From NCBI RefSeq assembly GCF_003330765.1, contig NZ_CP024902.1:3100001-3164000 (forward strand): a stretch of 64,000 nucleotides of DNA. Direction: 5' to 3'. The notes under the pieces were generated by a model. The model was given only the letters and a program-made list of their open reading frames with translations, made no database searches and was not told the origin of the DNA. Positions within the stretch are counted from its first letter, which is position 1. The number at the start of each line of letters is the position of its first letter. The position numbers were made by a program, and so were the translations under genes. Origin of the DNA: Burkholderia pyrrocinia. GTDB lineage: Bacteria > Pseudomonadota > Gammaproteobacteria > Burkholderiales > Burkholderiaceae. This document shows positions 19,280 to 29,101 of this stretch, one piece after another.

Positions 19280-21067
19280 TCAGAACAGCGATTCGTCGAC
19301 TTCCATCAGCGTCTTCGAACCGGCGCGCGCGGCGCGGATCGTGGACGCCGTCTCGGGCAGCAGGCGCGCGAAGTAGAAACGGGCCGTCGCGAGCTTCGAC
19401 TTGTAGAACGGATCGCCCGACGCTTCGTTGTCGAGTGCGAGGCGCGCCATCCGCGCCCAGAAGTACGAGAACACCAGGTGGCCGACGGTGCGCAGGTACG
19501 GCACGGCGGCAGCGCCGACTTCGTCGGGGTTCTGCATCGCCTTCATGCCAATTTCCATCGTCAGCTTCTGCACCTTGTCGCCGATGTCGGCGAGCGGGTT
19601 GATGAATTCGGCCATTTCCGGCTTCACGCCTTCGGCTTCCGCGAATTCCGTGACGAGCTTGCCGAACTTCTTCAGCTTCGCGCCCATGTCGCCGAGCACC
19701 TTGCGGCCCAGCAGGTCGAGCGACTGGATCGAGTTCGTGCCTTCGTAGATCATGTTGATCCGCGCGTCGCGCACGTACTGCTCCATGCCCCACTCGGAGA
19801 TGAAGCCGTGGCCGCCGTAGATCTGCATCGCGTGGTTCGTGCACTCGAACGCGTTGTCGGTCAGGAACGCCTTGATGATCGGCGTGAGCAGCGCGACGAG
19901 GTCGGCCGATTCCTTGCGCACCGCTTCGTCGCCGTGCGACAGCTCCTTGTCGATCTGCAGCGCGGACCAGTACGTGAACGCGCGTGCGCCTTCCGCGTAG
20001 GCCTTCTGCGTGAGCAGCATGCGGCGCACGTCCGGGTGCACGATGATCGGGTCGGCCGGCTTGTCCGGTGCCTTCGGGCCCGTCAGCGAGCGCATCTGCA
20101 GGCGCTCCTTCGCGTACGCCAGCGAGTTCTGGTAAGCGACTTCCGTGAGGCCGAGGCCCTGCGCGCCGACGCCGAGGCGTGCCGCGTTCATCATCACGAA
20201 CATCGCGTTCAAGCCCTTGTTCGGCTCGCCGACCATCCAGCCCTTCGCGTTGTCGAGGTTGATCACGCAGGTCGAGTTGCCGTGGATGCCCATCTTGTGC
20301 TCGATCGAGCCGCACTTGACGCCGTTGCGCTCGCCCGGCGCGCCCGATGCATCCGGAATGAACTTCGGCACGATGAACAGCGAGATGCCCTTCGTGCCTT
20401 GCGGCGCTTCCGGCAGGCGTGCGAGCACGAGGTGGACGATGTTCTCGGCCATGTCGTGTTCGCCGCTCGAGATGAAGATCTTCGTGCCGCTGATCGAATA
20501 CGAGCCGTCGACGTTCGGTTCGGCCTTGGTGCGCAGGATGCCGAGGTCGGTGCCGCAGTGCGGCTCGGTCAGGCACATCGTGCCCGTCCATTCGCCCGTC
20601 ACGAGCTTCGGCAGGTATTGCTTCTGCAGTTCCGGCGCGCCGTGCGCGTGCAGGCACTCGTATGCGCCGTGCGACAGGCCCGGATACATCGTCCACGCCT
20701 GGTTCGCCGAGTTCATCATCTCGTAGAGCGCATTGTTCACGAACGCGGGCAGGCCCTGGCCGCCGTAGTCCGGATCGCAGCCGAGCGCCGGCCAGCCGGC
20801 CTCGACGTATTGCCGGTAGGCCTCCTTGAAGCCGGTCGGGGTCTTCACGACGCCGTCGCCTTCATACGTGCAGCCTTCGCGGTCGCCGACCTGGTTCAGC
20901 GGGAACAGTACCTCGGAGCAGAACTTGCCCGCCTCCTCGAGGACCTGGTTGATCGTGTCGGCGTCGAGGTCCGCATGCCGCGGCATTTGCTTGACCTCGG
21001 CTTCGACGTTCAGAAGCTCGTGCAACACGAATTGCATGTCGCGCAGCGGCGCGGCGTACTGTCCCAT
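19280..21067 (-). CDS. Acyl-CoA dehydrogenase, long C-terminal-extension type
   Basis: A 595-residue flavoprotein for the first step of fatty acid beta-oxidation. Visible are MCLTEPHCGTDLG (FAD/substrate site), SGTKIFISSGEHDM, and the C-terminal AMQIYGGHGFISEWGMEQY with the region around YEGTNSIQSLDLLGRK. Length and the extra C-terminal domain match the DUF1974-free 590-600 residue class used for medium/long acyl-CoAs. The ATG at 21067 has GGAGAG upstream. It follows the TetR gene by 57 bp, making it the second gene of the operon. Confidence 0.94.
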   Translation of the reverse strand: MGQYAAPLRDMQFVLHELLNVEAEVKQMPRHADLDADTINQVLEEAGKFCSEVLFPLNQVGDREGCTYEGDGVVKTPTGFKEAYRQYVEAGWPALGCDPDYGGQGLPAFVNNALYEMMNSANQAWTMYPGLSHGAYECLHAHGAPELQKQYLPKLVTGEWTGTMCLTEPHCGTDLGILRTKAEPNVDGSYSISGTKIFISSGEHDMAENIVHLVLARLPEAPQGTKGISLFIVPKFIPDASGAPGERNGVKCGSIEHKMGIHGNSTCVINLDNAKGWMVGEPNKGLNAMFVMMNAARLGVGAQGLGLTEVAYQNSLAYAKERLQMRSLTGPKAPDKPADPIIVHPDVRRMLLTQKAYAEGARAFTYWSALQIDKELSHGDEAVRKESADLVALLTPIIKAFLTDNAFECTNHAMQIYGGHGFISEWGMEQYVRDARINMIYEGTNSIQSLDLLGRKVLGDMGAKLKKFGKLVTEFAEAEGVKPEMAEFINPLADIGDKVQKLTMEIGMKAMQNPDEVGAAAVPYLRTVGHLVFSYFWARMARLALDNEASGDPFYKSKLATARFYFARLLPETASTIRAARAGSKTLMEVDESLF

Positions 21068-21124
21068 GACTCTCTCCAAAGGTGGGCAAAACGGCTCGAG
21101 CTCCTGGCGGGCGGTCACGCGCCG

Positions 21125-21724
21125 CTAACGGCTCTCGCTCTGATACGAAACAATCGTCTTTTCCAGCGCGGCCCACGTGAGGCGCACTGCGTCCGGCGAA
21201 TGCAGGAAGCGCGCGTCGTGATGCAGGCCGAGCGTGAAGCTGTACAACTCGAAGAGCATCAGGTCCGGATCCGTATCCGCACGCAGATGGCCTTCGTCCT
21301 TCGCCTGCGAAATGGCTCTCAGCATCGCCGCACGCCAGGCTGTCACGCTCGCGATCAATTGCTCGCGCACGGGGCTGTCCGGCCGGTCGTCGTACTCGAC
21401 GGCACCGCTGATGTAGATGCACCCGGTCGTCACCTCCTGGATGCGCTTCTCCGTCCAGCGCGCCAGCATCGCCCGCAGGCGCGGCAGACCGCGCGGCTCG
21501 CGCAGGCTCGGAAAAAACACCTCGTTTTCGAAACGATGGTGATACTCGCGCACGACCTCGACCTGCAAATCCTCGCGCGATCCGAAGTGCGCGAACACGC
21601 CGCTCTTGCTCATCTGCATGCGCTCGGCCAGCAGGCCGATCGTCAGCCCCTCCAGCCCGTCACGGCTGGCGAGGTCCAAAGCAGCTTCAAGTATCGCGGC
21701 ACGCGTCTGTTCGCCTTTTCGCAT
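21125..21724 (-). CDS. TetR family regulator of the beta-oxidation operon
   Basis: A 199-residue regulator beginning MRKGEQTRAAILEAALDLAS, with a TetR helix-turn-helix through LTIGLLAERMQMSKSGVFAHF (residues 26-46) and a C-terminal ligand pocket. It heads an operon of four beta-oxidation genes, so its ligand is probably an acyl-CoA. A palindrome 25 bases upstream of its start (21749-21766) is the likely operator, implying autoregulation. Confidence 0.9.
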   Translation of the reverse strand: MRKGEQTRAAILEAALDLASRDGLEGLTIGLLAERMQMSKSGVFAHFGSREDLQVEVVREYHHRFENEVFFPSLREPRGLPRLRAMLARWTEKRIQEVTTGCIYISGAVEYDDRPDSPVREQLIASVTAWRAAMLRAISQAKDEGHLRADTDPDLMLFELYSFTLGLHHDARFLHSPDAVRLTWAALEKTIVSYQSESR

Positions 21725-21748
21725 AGCTATTTCTGTAACCGTTCGGGG

Positions 21749-21766
21749 GTTCGAATAAAATCGAAC
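21749..21766. promoter_or_regulatory. Inverted repeat, candidate TetR operator
   Basis: GTTCGA-ATAAAA-TCGAAC is a perfect 6+6 bp palindrome 25 bases upstream of the tetR start, in a local AT-rich patch. A larger CCGTTCG...CGAACGG arrangement surrounds it. Position fits a repressor site controlling the whole beta-oxidation operon. Confidence 0.55.
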
Positions 21767-21784
21767 GGCCGTACTATTATTGAG

Positions 21785-21903
21785 TGCGGCCGCTCGCGAA
21801 ACAAGGAAATTATTAGAAACCGGTGTCTAACCGAGCCGCTATTTTGCGCGATTCCGGCGAGGCCGGAGCGGCTTTTCCGCACGAACGTGCGGACAGTTTT
21901 TTT
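21785..21903 (+). ncRNA. Candidate small RNA ending in an orphan terminator
   Basis: This stretch lies between the tetR start and the 3' end of the phospholipase D gene, both on the minus strand. It ends in a strong plus-strand terminator although no plus-strand gene precedes it. It contains an upstream hairpin TCCGGC-GAG-GCCGGA (21853-21867) and a possible -10 TACTAT at 21772-21777. The 5' end is a guess based on that -10. I cannot tell its target; a leader or decay product is also possible. Confidence 0.35.
21876..21903 (+). terminator. Orphan intrinsic terminator
   Basis: An 8-bp GC-rich stem (TCCGCACG and complement, 2-base loop as written, realistically 4) is followed by CAG and seven T residues on the plus strand. 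The other strand has no T-tract, so it does not serve the flanking minus-strand genes. Confidence 0.65.
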
Positions 21904-21924
21904 GAAGCGAACGCTTAGTCTGCG

Positions 21925-23199
21925 TCAGTCGTAACCGCCGACCGTCAGCGCCTTCATCACGACGCGATACGTCGTATAGGCGAGCCAGTTCAGCATGCGC
22001 TCGATGCGCGGGCGCGCGGCAAACCGTGCGGGGTCGATCTCCCGGCCGTCGGCGAACGCGGCTGTAATCGCGTCGCGCAGTTCGTTCGTGACCGCATCGT
22101 AGCGCACGAGCACGACGTTGGCCTCATTGTTCAGCATCAGGCTCAGCGCGTCCAGATTCGACGAGCCGACCGTCGCCCAGCTGTCGTCGATCACGGCCAC
22201 CTTGCCGTGCAGCATCGTCTTGTCGTATTCGGCCACGCGCACGCCCGCGCGCAGCAGCGCGTGATAGAGGAACGGCACGGCCGTATCGAGCGCCGCGAAC
22301 TCCTTGCGGCCGATCAGGATCCGTACGTCGACGCCGCGCCGCGCGGCGCCCGTCAGCGCGCGGCGCAGCTTGCGGCCCGGCATGAAGTACGGATTCGCGA
22401 GCAGGATCTGCTGGCGCGCCTGGCCGATCGCCGCGAGATAGGCCTTCTCGATCGCGCGGCGGTTCACGACGTTGTCGCGCGCGACGAACGCGACGCTCGG
22501 CTCCGTCACGACCCGCAGCGCGCCGGCCTTGATCCACCGGTGGCTGCGCATCCAGCGCCGGAACATGTCGGGGAACGCTTCGCCGCCATGCAGCCCGGCC
22601 GCGTACTGCGCATACGGCTTGTGGCCGAACCGGATCCGGTGCCACTGCAGTTCGAACGCGGCGCGCACGTCGGACACCGCGGGCCCCGCCATCTCGACCG
22701 CGAAATCCCAGCGCGGAAACGGCAGCGTCGCGCCGTTCTGCGCATAGTCGTCGATGATGTTGATGCCGCCGCAGAACGCGGCCGCGTGATCGATCACCGC
22801 GAGCTTGCGGTGCGTGCGCGAGAAGCCGAAGCGGCCGAACAGGAAGCGGTTGTAGACGCAGTGCTCGACGCCGGCCGCCACCCACGTGTCGAACAGCGGC
22901 AGGCGCGCGGTGCCGATGCCGTCGGTGATCACGCGCACGCGCACGCCGCGCTGCGCCGCGCGGATCAGCGCGTCCGACACCGGGCGGCCGGCCGCGTCGT
23001 CGCAGAAAATGTAGGTTTCGAGCATCACCTGCTCGCGCGCGGCATCGATCTGTTCGATCAGTGCCCGGAAGAATTCGCCGCCGCCCTCGCACAACCGCAC
23101 CGTGTTGCCCGACGTGAACGCGAGCCGCGACGCGGAGCCACGTTCCTGCAGGAACATCTGCCGCAATTGCGCGAAGCGCTTGCGGGTCTCCGCATTCAT
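21925..23199 (-). CDS. clsB: Phospholipase D-family cardiolipin synthase (ClsB type)
   Basis: A 424-residue protein with two HKD motifs: RTHRKLAVIDHAAAFCGG near residue 138 and MLHGKVAVIDDSWATVGSS near residue 335. Length and the absence of N-terminal membrane helices match ClsB/YbhO, which makes cardiolipin from phosphatidylglycerol and phosphatidylethanolamine at the membrane. The start ATG overlaps the nudB stop in an ATGA arrangement, so the two are translationally coupled. Confidence 0.88.
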   Translation of the reverse strand: MNAETRKRFAQLRQMFLQERGSASRLAFTSGNTVRLCEGGGEFFRALIEQIDAAREQVMLETYIFCDDAAGRPVSDALIRAAQRGVRVRVITDGIGTARLPLFDTWVAAGVEHCVYNRFLFGRFGFSRTHRKLAVIDHAAAFCGGINIIDDYAQNGATLPFPRWDFAVEMAGPAVSDVRAAFELQWHRIRFGHKPYAQYAAGLHGGEAFPDMFRRWMRSHRWIKAGALRVVTEPSVAFVARDNVVNRRAIEKAYLAAIGQARQQILLANPYFMPGRKLRRALTGAARRGVDVRILIGRKEFAALDTAVPFLYHALLRAGVRVAEYDKTMLHGKVAVIDDSWATVGSSNLDALSLMLNNEANVVLVRYDAVTNELRDAITAAFADGREIDPARFAARPRIERMLNWLAYTTYRVVMKALTVGGYD

Positions 23200-23690
23200 G
23201 CGGACGAGCCGTGCGGCGCCCGCGCGAGTGCCACGCGCGCGGGCAATTGCAGAATCGCCTCGGCGTTCGACGGCGAGAAGCAGCGCGCGGCCGCCTCACG
23301 GAACGGCAGCCATGCATGGTCGACATGCTCGCGCGGCGACAGCGTCACGTCGACGCGACGCGGCACGCACAGGCCGAACCAGTGCTCGGTGTTGCGCGTG
23401 ACGCCCGGTGCATAGCGGTGCAGGTATTGCGGATAGATGGCGTATTCGATCCGGTGGCGCCAGTCGATTAGCGCGGCGGCAGGCACGTCCGGCGTGCCGA
23501 CCGCGATGCCGGTTTCCTCGGCCACTTCGCGCGCGGCCGTAACCGCGAGCGGCTCGTCGAGCGTGTCCTTCGATCCGGTCACCGATTGCCAGAAATCGGG
23601 CTGGTCGGCACGCTTGATCACCAGCACATCGAGGTCGGGCGTGTAGATCACGACAAGAACGGATTCGGGGATTTTCGGCGGCTTCGTCAT
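23196..23690 (-). CDS. nudB: Dihydroneopterin triphosphate diphosphatase (Nudix)
   Basis: A 164-residue Nudix hydrolase with the box GSKDTLDE...REVAEETGI at residues 37-61. NudB removes pyrophosphate from dihydroneopterin triphosphate in folate synthesis and can also act on dATP. The beta-proteobacterial form commonly shows the GSKD variant seen here. The ATG at 23690 (MTKPPKIPESVLVVIY) starts just before the Nudix fold; upstream codons give a non-conserved leader. The stop overlaps the clsB start. Confidence 0.88.
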   Translation of the reverse strand: MTKPPKIPESVLVVIYTPDLDVLVIKRADQPDFWQSVTGSKDTLDEPLAVTAAREVAEETGIAVGTPDVPAAALIDWRHRIEYAIYPQYLHRYAPGVTRNTEHWFGLCVPRRVDVTLSPREHVDHAWLPFREAAARCFSPSNAEAILQLPARVALARAPHGSSA

Positions 23691-23776
23691 CGTTGTTTCA
23701 TGCGGCACAGGGCCGCGCGCCGGGCCTATGCTCCGAACGTGCGGCAAGTGCTGCGACTGTACCGCAAAAAATGAAA

Positions 23777-23796
23777 AAGGCGCATCGCGGCGCCTT
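23777..23796 (-). terminator. Intrinsic terminator downstream of aspS
   Basis: A 7-bp stem AAGGCGC/GCGCCTT with a 6-base loop; on the minus strand it is followed by TTTCATTTTTT. It ends the aspS transcript 53 bp after the stop codon. Confidence 0.7.
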
Positions 23797-23848
23797 CTTC
23801 ATGTGTGTCGTGTACGCGTCGCCGCACACACGACCGGCGAGACGCGCG

Positions 23849-25651
23849 TTACGCCTTCGGCTGCTCCGGCTGACGCAGACGGATATGCAGTTCGCGCAGC
23901 TGCCGCTCGTCGACCGGGCTCGGCGCTTGCGTGAGCAGATCCTGCGCACGCTGCGTCTTCGGAAACGCGATCACGTCGCGGATCGAGTCGGCACCGGCCA
24001 TCATCGTGACGATGCGGTCGAGACCGAATGCGATACCGCCGTGCGGCGGCGCGCCGTACTGCAGCGCGTCGAGCAGGAAGCCGAACTTCAGCTGCGCCTC
24101 TTCCGCGCCGATCTTCAGCGCGCGGAACACCTTGCTCTGCACTTCCTCGCGGTGGATACGCACCGAGCCGCCGCCGATTTCCCAGCCGTTCAGCACCATG
24201 TCGTAGGCCTTCGCGAGGCAGCGGCCCGGATCGGTCTCGAGGTACTCGAGGTGCTCGTCCTTCGGGCTCGTGAACGGGTGGTGCGCAGCAACGTAGCGTG
24301 CATCTTCGTCGTCGTATTCGAACATCGGGAAGTCGACGACCCACAGCGGCTTCCAGCCGGCCTGAACGAGGCCGTTCGCCTTGCCGAATTCCGAATGGCC
24401 GATCTTCAGGCGCAGCGCGCCGAGGCTGTCGTTGACGACCTTCGCGCGGTCGGCCGCGAAGAAGATGATGTCGCCGTCTTCAGCGCCGGTGCGCTCGAGG
24501 ATCGCCGCGATCGACGCGTCGTGCAGGTTCTTGACGATCGGGCTCTGCAGGCCGTCGCGGCCCTTCGCCTTCTCGTTGACCTTGATCCATGCGAGGCCCT
24601 TCGCGCCGTAGATGCGCACGAATTCCGTGTAGCCGTCGATGTCGCCGCGCGACAGCTCGCTGCCCTTCGGCACGCGCAGCGCCGCGACACGGCCGTCCTT
24701 CGCGTTGGCCGGCGTGCTGAACACCTTGAAGTCGACGTCCTTCATCGCGTCGGTCAGCTCGGTGAATTCGAGCTGCACGCGCAGGTCCGGCTTGTCCGAA
24801 CCGAAACGCGCCATCGCTTCCGAGTACGGCATCACCGGGAATGTCGCGTCGAGCTCGACGTCGATCGTCGTCTTGAAGATGTGACGGATCATGTCTTCGA
24901 ACAGGTCACGGATTTCCTGCTCGCCGAGGAACGACGTCTCGCAGTCGATCTGCGTGAATTCCGGCTGACGGTCGGCACGGAGATCTTCGTCGCGGAAGCA
25001 CTTGGTGATCTGGTAGTAACGGTCGAAGTTCGCGACCATCAGCAGCTGCTTGAACAGCTGCGGCGACTGCGGCAGCGCGAAGAACTGGCCCGCGTTCACG
25101 CGCGACGGCACGAGGTAGTCGCGCGCGCCTTCCGGCGTGCTCTTCGTCAGCATCGGCGTTTCGATGTCGATGAAGCCCTGTTCGTCGAGGTACTTGCGCG
25201 CCTCGATCGCGACGCGGTAGCGCAGGCGCAGGTTGTGCTGCATCTGCGGGCGACGCAGGTCGAGCACGCGGTGCGTGAGACGCGTCGTTTCCGACAGGTT
25301 GTCGTCGTCGAGCTGGAACGGCGGCGTGACCGACGCGTTCAGCACGGTCAGCTCGTGGCACAGCACTTCGATCTTGCCGCTCTTCAGCCCGGCGTTGACC
25401 GTGCCTTCCGGACGGTTGCGCACGAGGCCCTTCACCTGCACGCAGAACTCGTTGCGCACGCCTTCGGCGGTCGCGAACATCTCCGCGCGATCCGGGTCGC
25501 ACACCACCTGCACGAGGCCTTCACGATCGCGCAAGTCGATGAAGATCACACCGCCGTGATCGCGGCGGCGTTGCACCCAGCCGCACAGCGACACGGTTTG
25601 GCCCAGCAGGTGTTCGGTCACGAGACCGCAGTATTCAGTACGCATCGACAT
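23849..25651 (-). CDS. aspS: Aspartyl-tRNA synthetase
   Basis: A 600-residue class II synthetase. An N-terminal OB-fold anticodon-binding domain ([20 protein letters not shown]) is followed by motif 2 ([20 protein letters not shown]), a bacterial GAD insertion around residues 300-410, and motif 3 ([15 protein letters not shown]). Beta-proteobacteria usually lack asparaginyl-tRNA synthetase, so this enzyme is probably non-discriminating and charges tRNA-Asn with Asp for amidation; that is inference. The start may alternatively be at 25645. Confidence 0.97.
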   Translation of the reverse strand: MSMRTEYCGLVTEHLLGQTVSLCGWVQRRRDHGGVIFIDLRDREGLVQVVCDPDRAEMFATAEGVRNEFCVQVKGLVRNRPEGTVNAGLKSGKIEVLCHELTVLNASVTPPFQLDDDNLSETTRLTHRVLDLRRPQMQHNLRLRYRVAIEARKYLDEQGFIDIETPMLTKSTPEGARDYLVPSRVNAGQFFALPQSPQLFKQLLMVANFDRYYQITKCFRDEDLRADRQPEFTQIDCETSFLGEQEIRDLFEDMIRHIFKTTIDVELDATFPVMPYSEAMARFGSDKPDLRVQLEFTELTDAMKDVDFKVFSTPANAKDGRVAALRVPKGSELSRGDIDGYTEFVRIYGAKGLAWIKVNEKAKGRDGLQSPIVKNLHDASIAAILERTGAEDGDIIFFAADRAKVVNDSLGALRLKIGHSEFGKANGLVQAGWKPLWVVDFPMFEYDDEDARYVAAHHPFTSPKDEHLEYLETDPGRCLAKAYDMVLNGWEIGGGSVRIHREEVQSKVFRALKIGAEEAQLKFGFLLDALQYGAPPHGGIAFGLDRIVTMMAGADSIRDVIAFPKTQRAQDLLTQAPSPVDERQLRELHIRLRQPEQPKA

Positions 25652-25718
25652 GATGTTTGCTTTCGTTCGGTTTGATCAACGGGCGCCGCAACGCGCGGCC
25701 CGGGCGATGATTCTTTAC

Positions 25719-26369
25719 TTACAGCGGCGGCTCGACGGGGCGGCGGGCGGGCGCCGGAGCCGGCGCCGGAGGCGCCACGACGCCCATCGAGACGATGTAC
25801 TTGAGCGCGGCATCGACCGACATGTCGAGTTCGATGACTTCGCTCTTCGGCAGCATCAGGAAGAAGCCCGACGTCGGGTTCGGCGTCGTGGGCACGTACA
25901 CGCTCACGTACTCTTCCGTCAGATGGTTGACCACGTCGCCGCCGGGCGCGCCGGTCAGAAACGCGATCGTATACGAGCCGCGGCGCGGGTATTCGATCAG
26001 CAGCGCCTTGCGGAACGCATTACCGCTGCTCGACAGCAGCGTGTCCGACACCTGCTTGACGCTCGTGTAGATCGGCCCGACGACCGGGATGTGACGCACG
26101 ACCGCGTTCCACCACGTGACGAGCTTCTGGCCGACGAAGTTCTGCGTGGCCAGCCCGACGACGAAGATGAAGGCGAGCGTCAGCACCGCACCGATCCCCG
26201 GCAGGTGGAAGCCGAGCGTCCGCTCGGGCTGCCACGATTCGGGCAGCAGGAGCAGCGTCTGGTCCATCGTGCCGATGATGAGACCGAGCACCCACAGCGT
26301 GATCGCGAGCGGGACGAGAACCAGCAGGCCGGTCAGAAACACCGATTTCAGGGTCGTCTTTTTCATCAT
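25719..26369 (-). CDS. DUF502 family inner-membrane protein
   Basis: A 216-residue protein with two membrane helices near the N-terminus (SVFLTGLLVLVPLAITLWVL and IGAVLTLAFIFVVGLA), then the DUF502 core HIPVVGPIYTSVKQVSDTL and PTTPNPTSGFFLMLPKSEV. The tail is Pro/Ala-rich (APPAPAPAPARRP). The family occurs in bacteria and plants with no firm function. It lies in the minus-strand run between aspS and the FmdB gene; the position next to aspS is recurrent in beta-proteobacteria. Confidence 0.88.
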   Translation of the reverse strand: MMKKTTLKSVFLTGLLVLVPLAITLWVLGLIIGTMDQTLLLLPESWQPERTLGFHLPGIGAVLTLAFIFVVGLATQNFVGQKLVTWWNAVVRHIPVVGPIYTSVKQVSDTLLSSSGNAFRKALLIEYPRRGSYTIAFLTGAPGGDVVNHLTEEYVSVYVPTTPNPTSGFFLMLPKSEVIELDMSVDAALKYIVSMGVVAPPAPAPAPARRPVEPPL

Positions 26370-26430
26370 CTGCCGTCAATGAACCGCGCCGTCGGCGCGG
26401 AGTGATCGCGACCCGGCCGGGCCGCGACTG

Positions 26431-26772
26431 TCAACTGCTGGCTGCGGGCGCCGCGGCCGGTGCGGGCGCGGCGCTCGTCGTCGTCGTGCTTTCGGAACTC
26501 GCTGCGGCCGGCGCGGCCGCAGCCGGTGCCGCGGGTGCTGCCGGCGCCGCGTCGCCCGACGCCGCTGCCGGCGCACTGGCGCCGCCCGCGCCACCGCGGA
26601 AATCGGTGACATACCACCCCGAACCCTTCAACTGGAAGCCGGCGGCGGTGACCTGCTTGCGAAAAGCATCCTTCCCGCATTCAGGGCATTGCGACAGCGG
26701 CGCGTCGCTCATCTTCTGGAGCACGTCCTTCGCGAAACCGCACGCGTCGCATCGATAGGCGTAGATCGGCAT
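26431..26772 (-). CDS. FmdB family zinc-ribbon protein with Ala-rich tail
   Basis: A 113-residue protein. Residues 1-45 form the FmdB/CxxC zinc ribbon (MPIYAYRCDACGF and SQCPECGKDAFRKQ, two CxxC pairs), followed by GWYVTDFRGG. The rest, about 55 residues, is low-complexity Ala/Pro/Ser/Thr and likely disordered. FmdB proteins are possible regulatory or metal-binding factors without clear function. The chosen ATG at 26772 begins exactly at the conserved MPIYAYRC. Confidence 0.9.
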   Translation of the reverse strand: MPIYAYRCDACGFAKDVLQKMSDAPLSQCPECGKDAFRKQVTAAGFQLKGSGWYVTDFRGGAGGASAPAAASGDAAPAAPAAPAAAAPAAASSESTTTTSAAPAPAAAPAASS

Positions 26773-26867
26773 GATATTTATCCCGCAGAAACTGGAAACG
26801 GCTTGCAAAACCTTGAATTATAGCCGAAACCCTGGCGCGCTCCGGCAACGGCCGCGACGCCCGGGCA

Positions 26868-27494
26868 TCAGCGGCGGCGCCACGTGAGCCAGCGCTCGTG
26901 CCCTTCGAACACGGCCAGCGAATCGGTCACGGGCAAATCCTCGATCAGTTCGAAGTGCGGTGCGAGCAGCGCGTCGAGTTCGGCACGCTCGATCCCGAAC
27001 GGCGGCCCCTTCGGTTTCGCCGTCAGGAAGAAATAGCCGGCCAGCAATCCGTCCACGGGCAGCAGTTCAGCCATCCGCGCCGCATAGCCGGCGCGCAGGC
27101 TCGGCGGCAGCGCGCACAGGAATGCGCGCTCGTACACCCACTGCACGTCGAACGGCGGCCGGTACGCGAAGAAGTCGGCCTGCTCGACGACATCCGCATG
27201 CGCACCGAGCTGCGCCTTCGCGGCGGCCACCGCCTGCGCGGCGAAATCGATCGCGCGCACGGGCCAGCCGGCCTCGGCAAGCCACCCTGCCTCCTGCGCG
27301 CTGCCGCAGCCGGGAATCAGTACCGCGCACGGCTCGAGCCGGTGCGCGAACACGCGAAAGCCGTCGGGCACGCCGCCGAATTCCCACGGCGTCACGCCGC
27401 GCTCGAAACGCTCGTCCCAGAACGACGCGTTGCCGGGATCGCGCGTCGCGAAATCGGCGGCCGCCGGTGCGGCCGGTTGCTTCGGATCGGTCAT
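26868..27494 (-). CDS. SAM-dependent methyltransferase, thiopurine methyltransferase (TPMT) family
   Basis: A 208-residue protein with FWDERFERGVTPWEFGGVP, the SAM-binding VLIPGCGSAQEAGWLAE and VERAFLCALPPSLRAGYA-like region typical of bacterial TPMT-family enzymes, which methylate thiols, selenium or tellurium compounds, or halides. The ATG at 27494 has AAAGGAG nine bases upstream and I prefer it to the ATG at 27515, which overlaps the ubiB stop as ATGA. Substrate unknown. Confidence 0.85.
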   Translation of the reverse strand: MTDPKQPAAPAAADFATRDPGNASFWDERFERGVTPWEFGGVPDGFRVFAHRLEPCAVLIPGCGSAQEAGWLAEAGWPVRAIDFAAQAVAAAKAQLGAHADVVEQADFFAYRPPFDVQWVYERAFLCALPPSLRAGYAARMAELLPVDGLLAGYFFLTAKPKGPPFGIERAELDALLAPHFELIEDLPVTDSLAVFEGHERWLTWRRR

Positions 27495-27511
27495 CGCCGT
27501 GCTCCTTTCGG

Positions 27512-29089
27512 TCATGCGCCGTACGTGAGCGCGAGCAGCACGCGCGCGACGAGCGCCCCGACGCCGACGGCAAGGCCGAAGATCAGCAGCGCCTGCAGCA
27601 GCCGGTTCGTACGTTTCTGCTCGACGAGGACCTGGCGCATCAGATCCTCGCTCGCGGCGCGCGGCGCATCGTGGCGCGCCGCCATCGCATGGTGGATCAG
27701 GCGCGGCAGTTGCGGCAGCGTCTTGCTCCACTGCGGCGCCTCGACCTTGAAGCGCTCGTACCAGCCGCGCAGGCCGATCTGCTCGGTCATCCAGCGCTCG
27801 AGGTACGGCTTCGCGGTCTTCCACAGGTCGAGTTCGGGGTCGAGCGAGCGGCCGAGCCCTTCGACGTTCAGCATCGTCTTCTGCAGCAGCACGAGTTGCG
27901 GCTGGATCTCGACGTTGAAGCGGCGCGACGTCGAGAACAGGCGCATCAGCACCTGGCCGAGCGAGATGTCCTTCAGCGCACGATCGAAATACGGCTCGCA
28001 CACCGCGCGGATCGCGCTTTCGAGCTCCTCGACGCGCGTCTCGGGCGGCACCCAGCCCGATTCGAGGTGGAGTGTCGCGACACGGTGGTAGTCGCGCTTG
28101 AAGAACGCGAGGAAGTTCTGCGCGAGGTAATTCTTGTCGAAATCGGACAGCGCGCCGACGATCCCGAAATCGAGCGCGATATAGCGGCCGAACGTGTTCG
28201 GGTCGAGGCTCACCTGGATGTTGCCGGGGTGCATGTCCGCATGAAAGAAGCCATCGCGGAACACCTGCGTGAAGAAGATTTCGACGCCTTCGCGCGCGAG
28301 CTTCTTGATGTCGACGCCGGCCGAGCGCAGCGTCTCGACCTGGCTGATCGGCACGCCGGTCATGCGCTCCATCACGAGCACCTGCGACGTCGAGAAATCC
28401 CAGAACATCTCGGGCACGAGCAGCAGGTCGAGGCCCGCGAAGTTGCGACGCAGCTGGCTGCCGTTCGCGGCCTCGCGCATCAGGTCGAGCTCGTCGTGCA
28501 GGTACTTGTCGAATTCGGCGACCACCTCGCGCGGCTTCAGGCGCCGGCCGTCGGCCCACATGCGCTCGGTCCAGATCGCGATGTCGCGCATCAGCGCGAG
28601 ATCGGAATCGATGACGGACAGCATGTTCGGGCGCAGCACCTTGACCGCGACGGCCTTGCCCGCGTGCACGCCCTCCTTGAGCTTCGCGAAATGCACCTGC
28701 GCGATCGACGCGCTGGCGATCGGCTCGCGCTCGAATTCGTCGAACAGCTCGTCGACCGGCGCGCCGAGCGACTTCTCGATAATTGCGATCGCGACCGCCG
28801 AATCGAACGGCGGCACCTGATCCTGCAGCTTCGCGAGTTCGTTCGCGAAATCGACCGACAGCAGGTCGCGGCGCGTCGACAGCACCTGGCCGAACTTCAC
28901 GAAGATCGGGCCGAGGCTTTCGAGCGCATGACGCAGCCGCACGGCGGGCGGATCGGAATAGCGGCGGCCGATCGTCGTGATCCGCAGCAGCAACTTCACG
29001 CGGCGGTCGTCGATCCGGGACAGCATCACCTCGTCGAGACCAAAGCGGATGACGGTGAAGACAATCTTGATGAAACGGAAAATGCGCAT
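27512..29089 (-). CDS. ubiB: Ubiquinone biosynthesis regulatory protein kinase-like UbiB
   Basis: A 525-residue ABC1/ADCK-family atypical kinase. The inhibitory KxGQ motif is in [46 protein letters not shown] and [14 protein letters not shown] give the ATP and catalytic sites. Two membrane helices lie near the C-terminus ([21 protein letters not shown]). It is needed for ubiquinone synthesis, probably by mobilising precursors at the membrane. It follows ubiJ by 12 bp. Confidence 0.96.
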   Translation of the reverse strand: MRIFRFIKIVFTVIRFGLDEVMLSRIDDRRVKLLLRITTIGRRYSDPPAVRLRHALESLGPIFVKFGQVLSTRRDLLSVDFANELAKLQDQVPPFDSAVAIAIIEKSLGAPVDELFDEFEREPIASASIAQVHFAKLKEGVHAGKAVAVKVLRPNMLSVIDSDLALMRDIAIWTERMWADGRRLKPREVVAEFDKYLHDELDLMREAANGSQLRRNFAGLDLLLVPEMFWDFSTSQVLVMERMTGVPISQVETLRSAGVDIKKLAREGVEIFFTQVFRDGFFHADMHPGNIQVSLDPNTFGRYIALDFGIVGALSDFDKNYLAQNFLAFFKRDYHRVATLHLESGWVPPETRVEELESAIRAVCEPYFDRALKDISLGQVLMRLFSTSRRFNVEIQPQLVLLQKTMLNVEGLGRSLDPELDLWKTAKPYLERWMTEQIGLRGWYERFKVEAPQWSKTLPQLPRLIHHAMAARHDAPRAASEDLMRQVLVEQKRTNRLLQALLIFGLAVGVGALVARVLLALTYGA

Positions 29090-29101
29090 GCCCTGCGGCC
29101 C

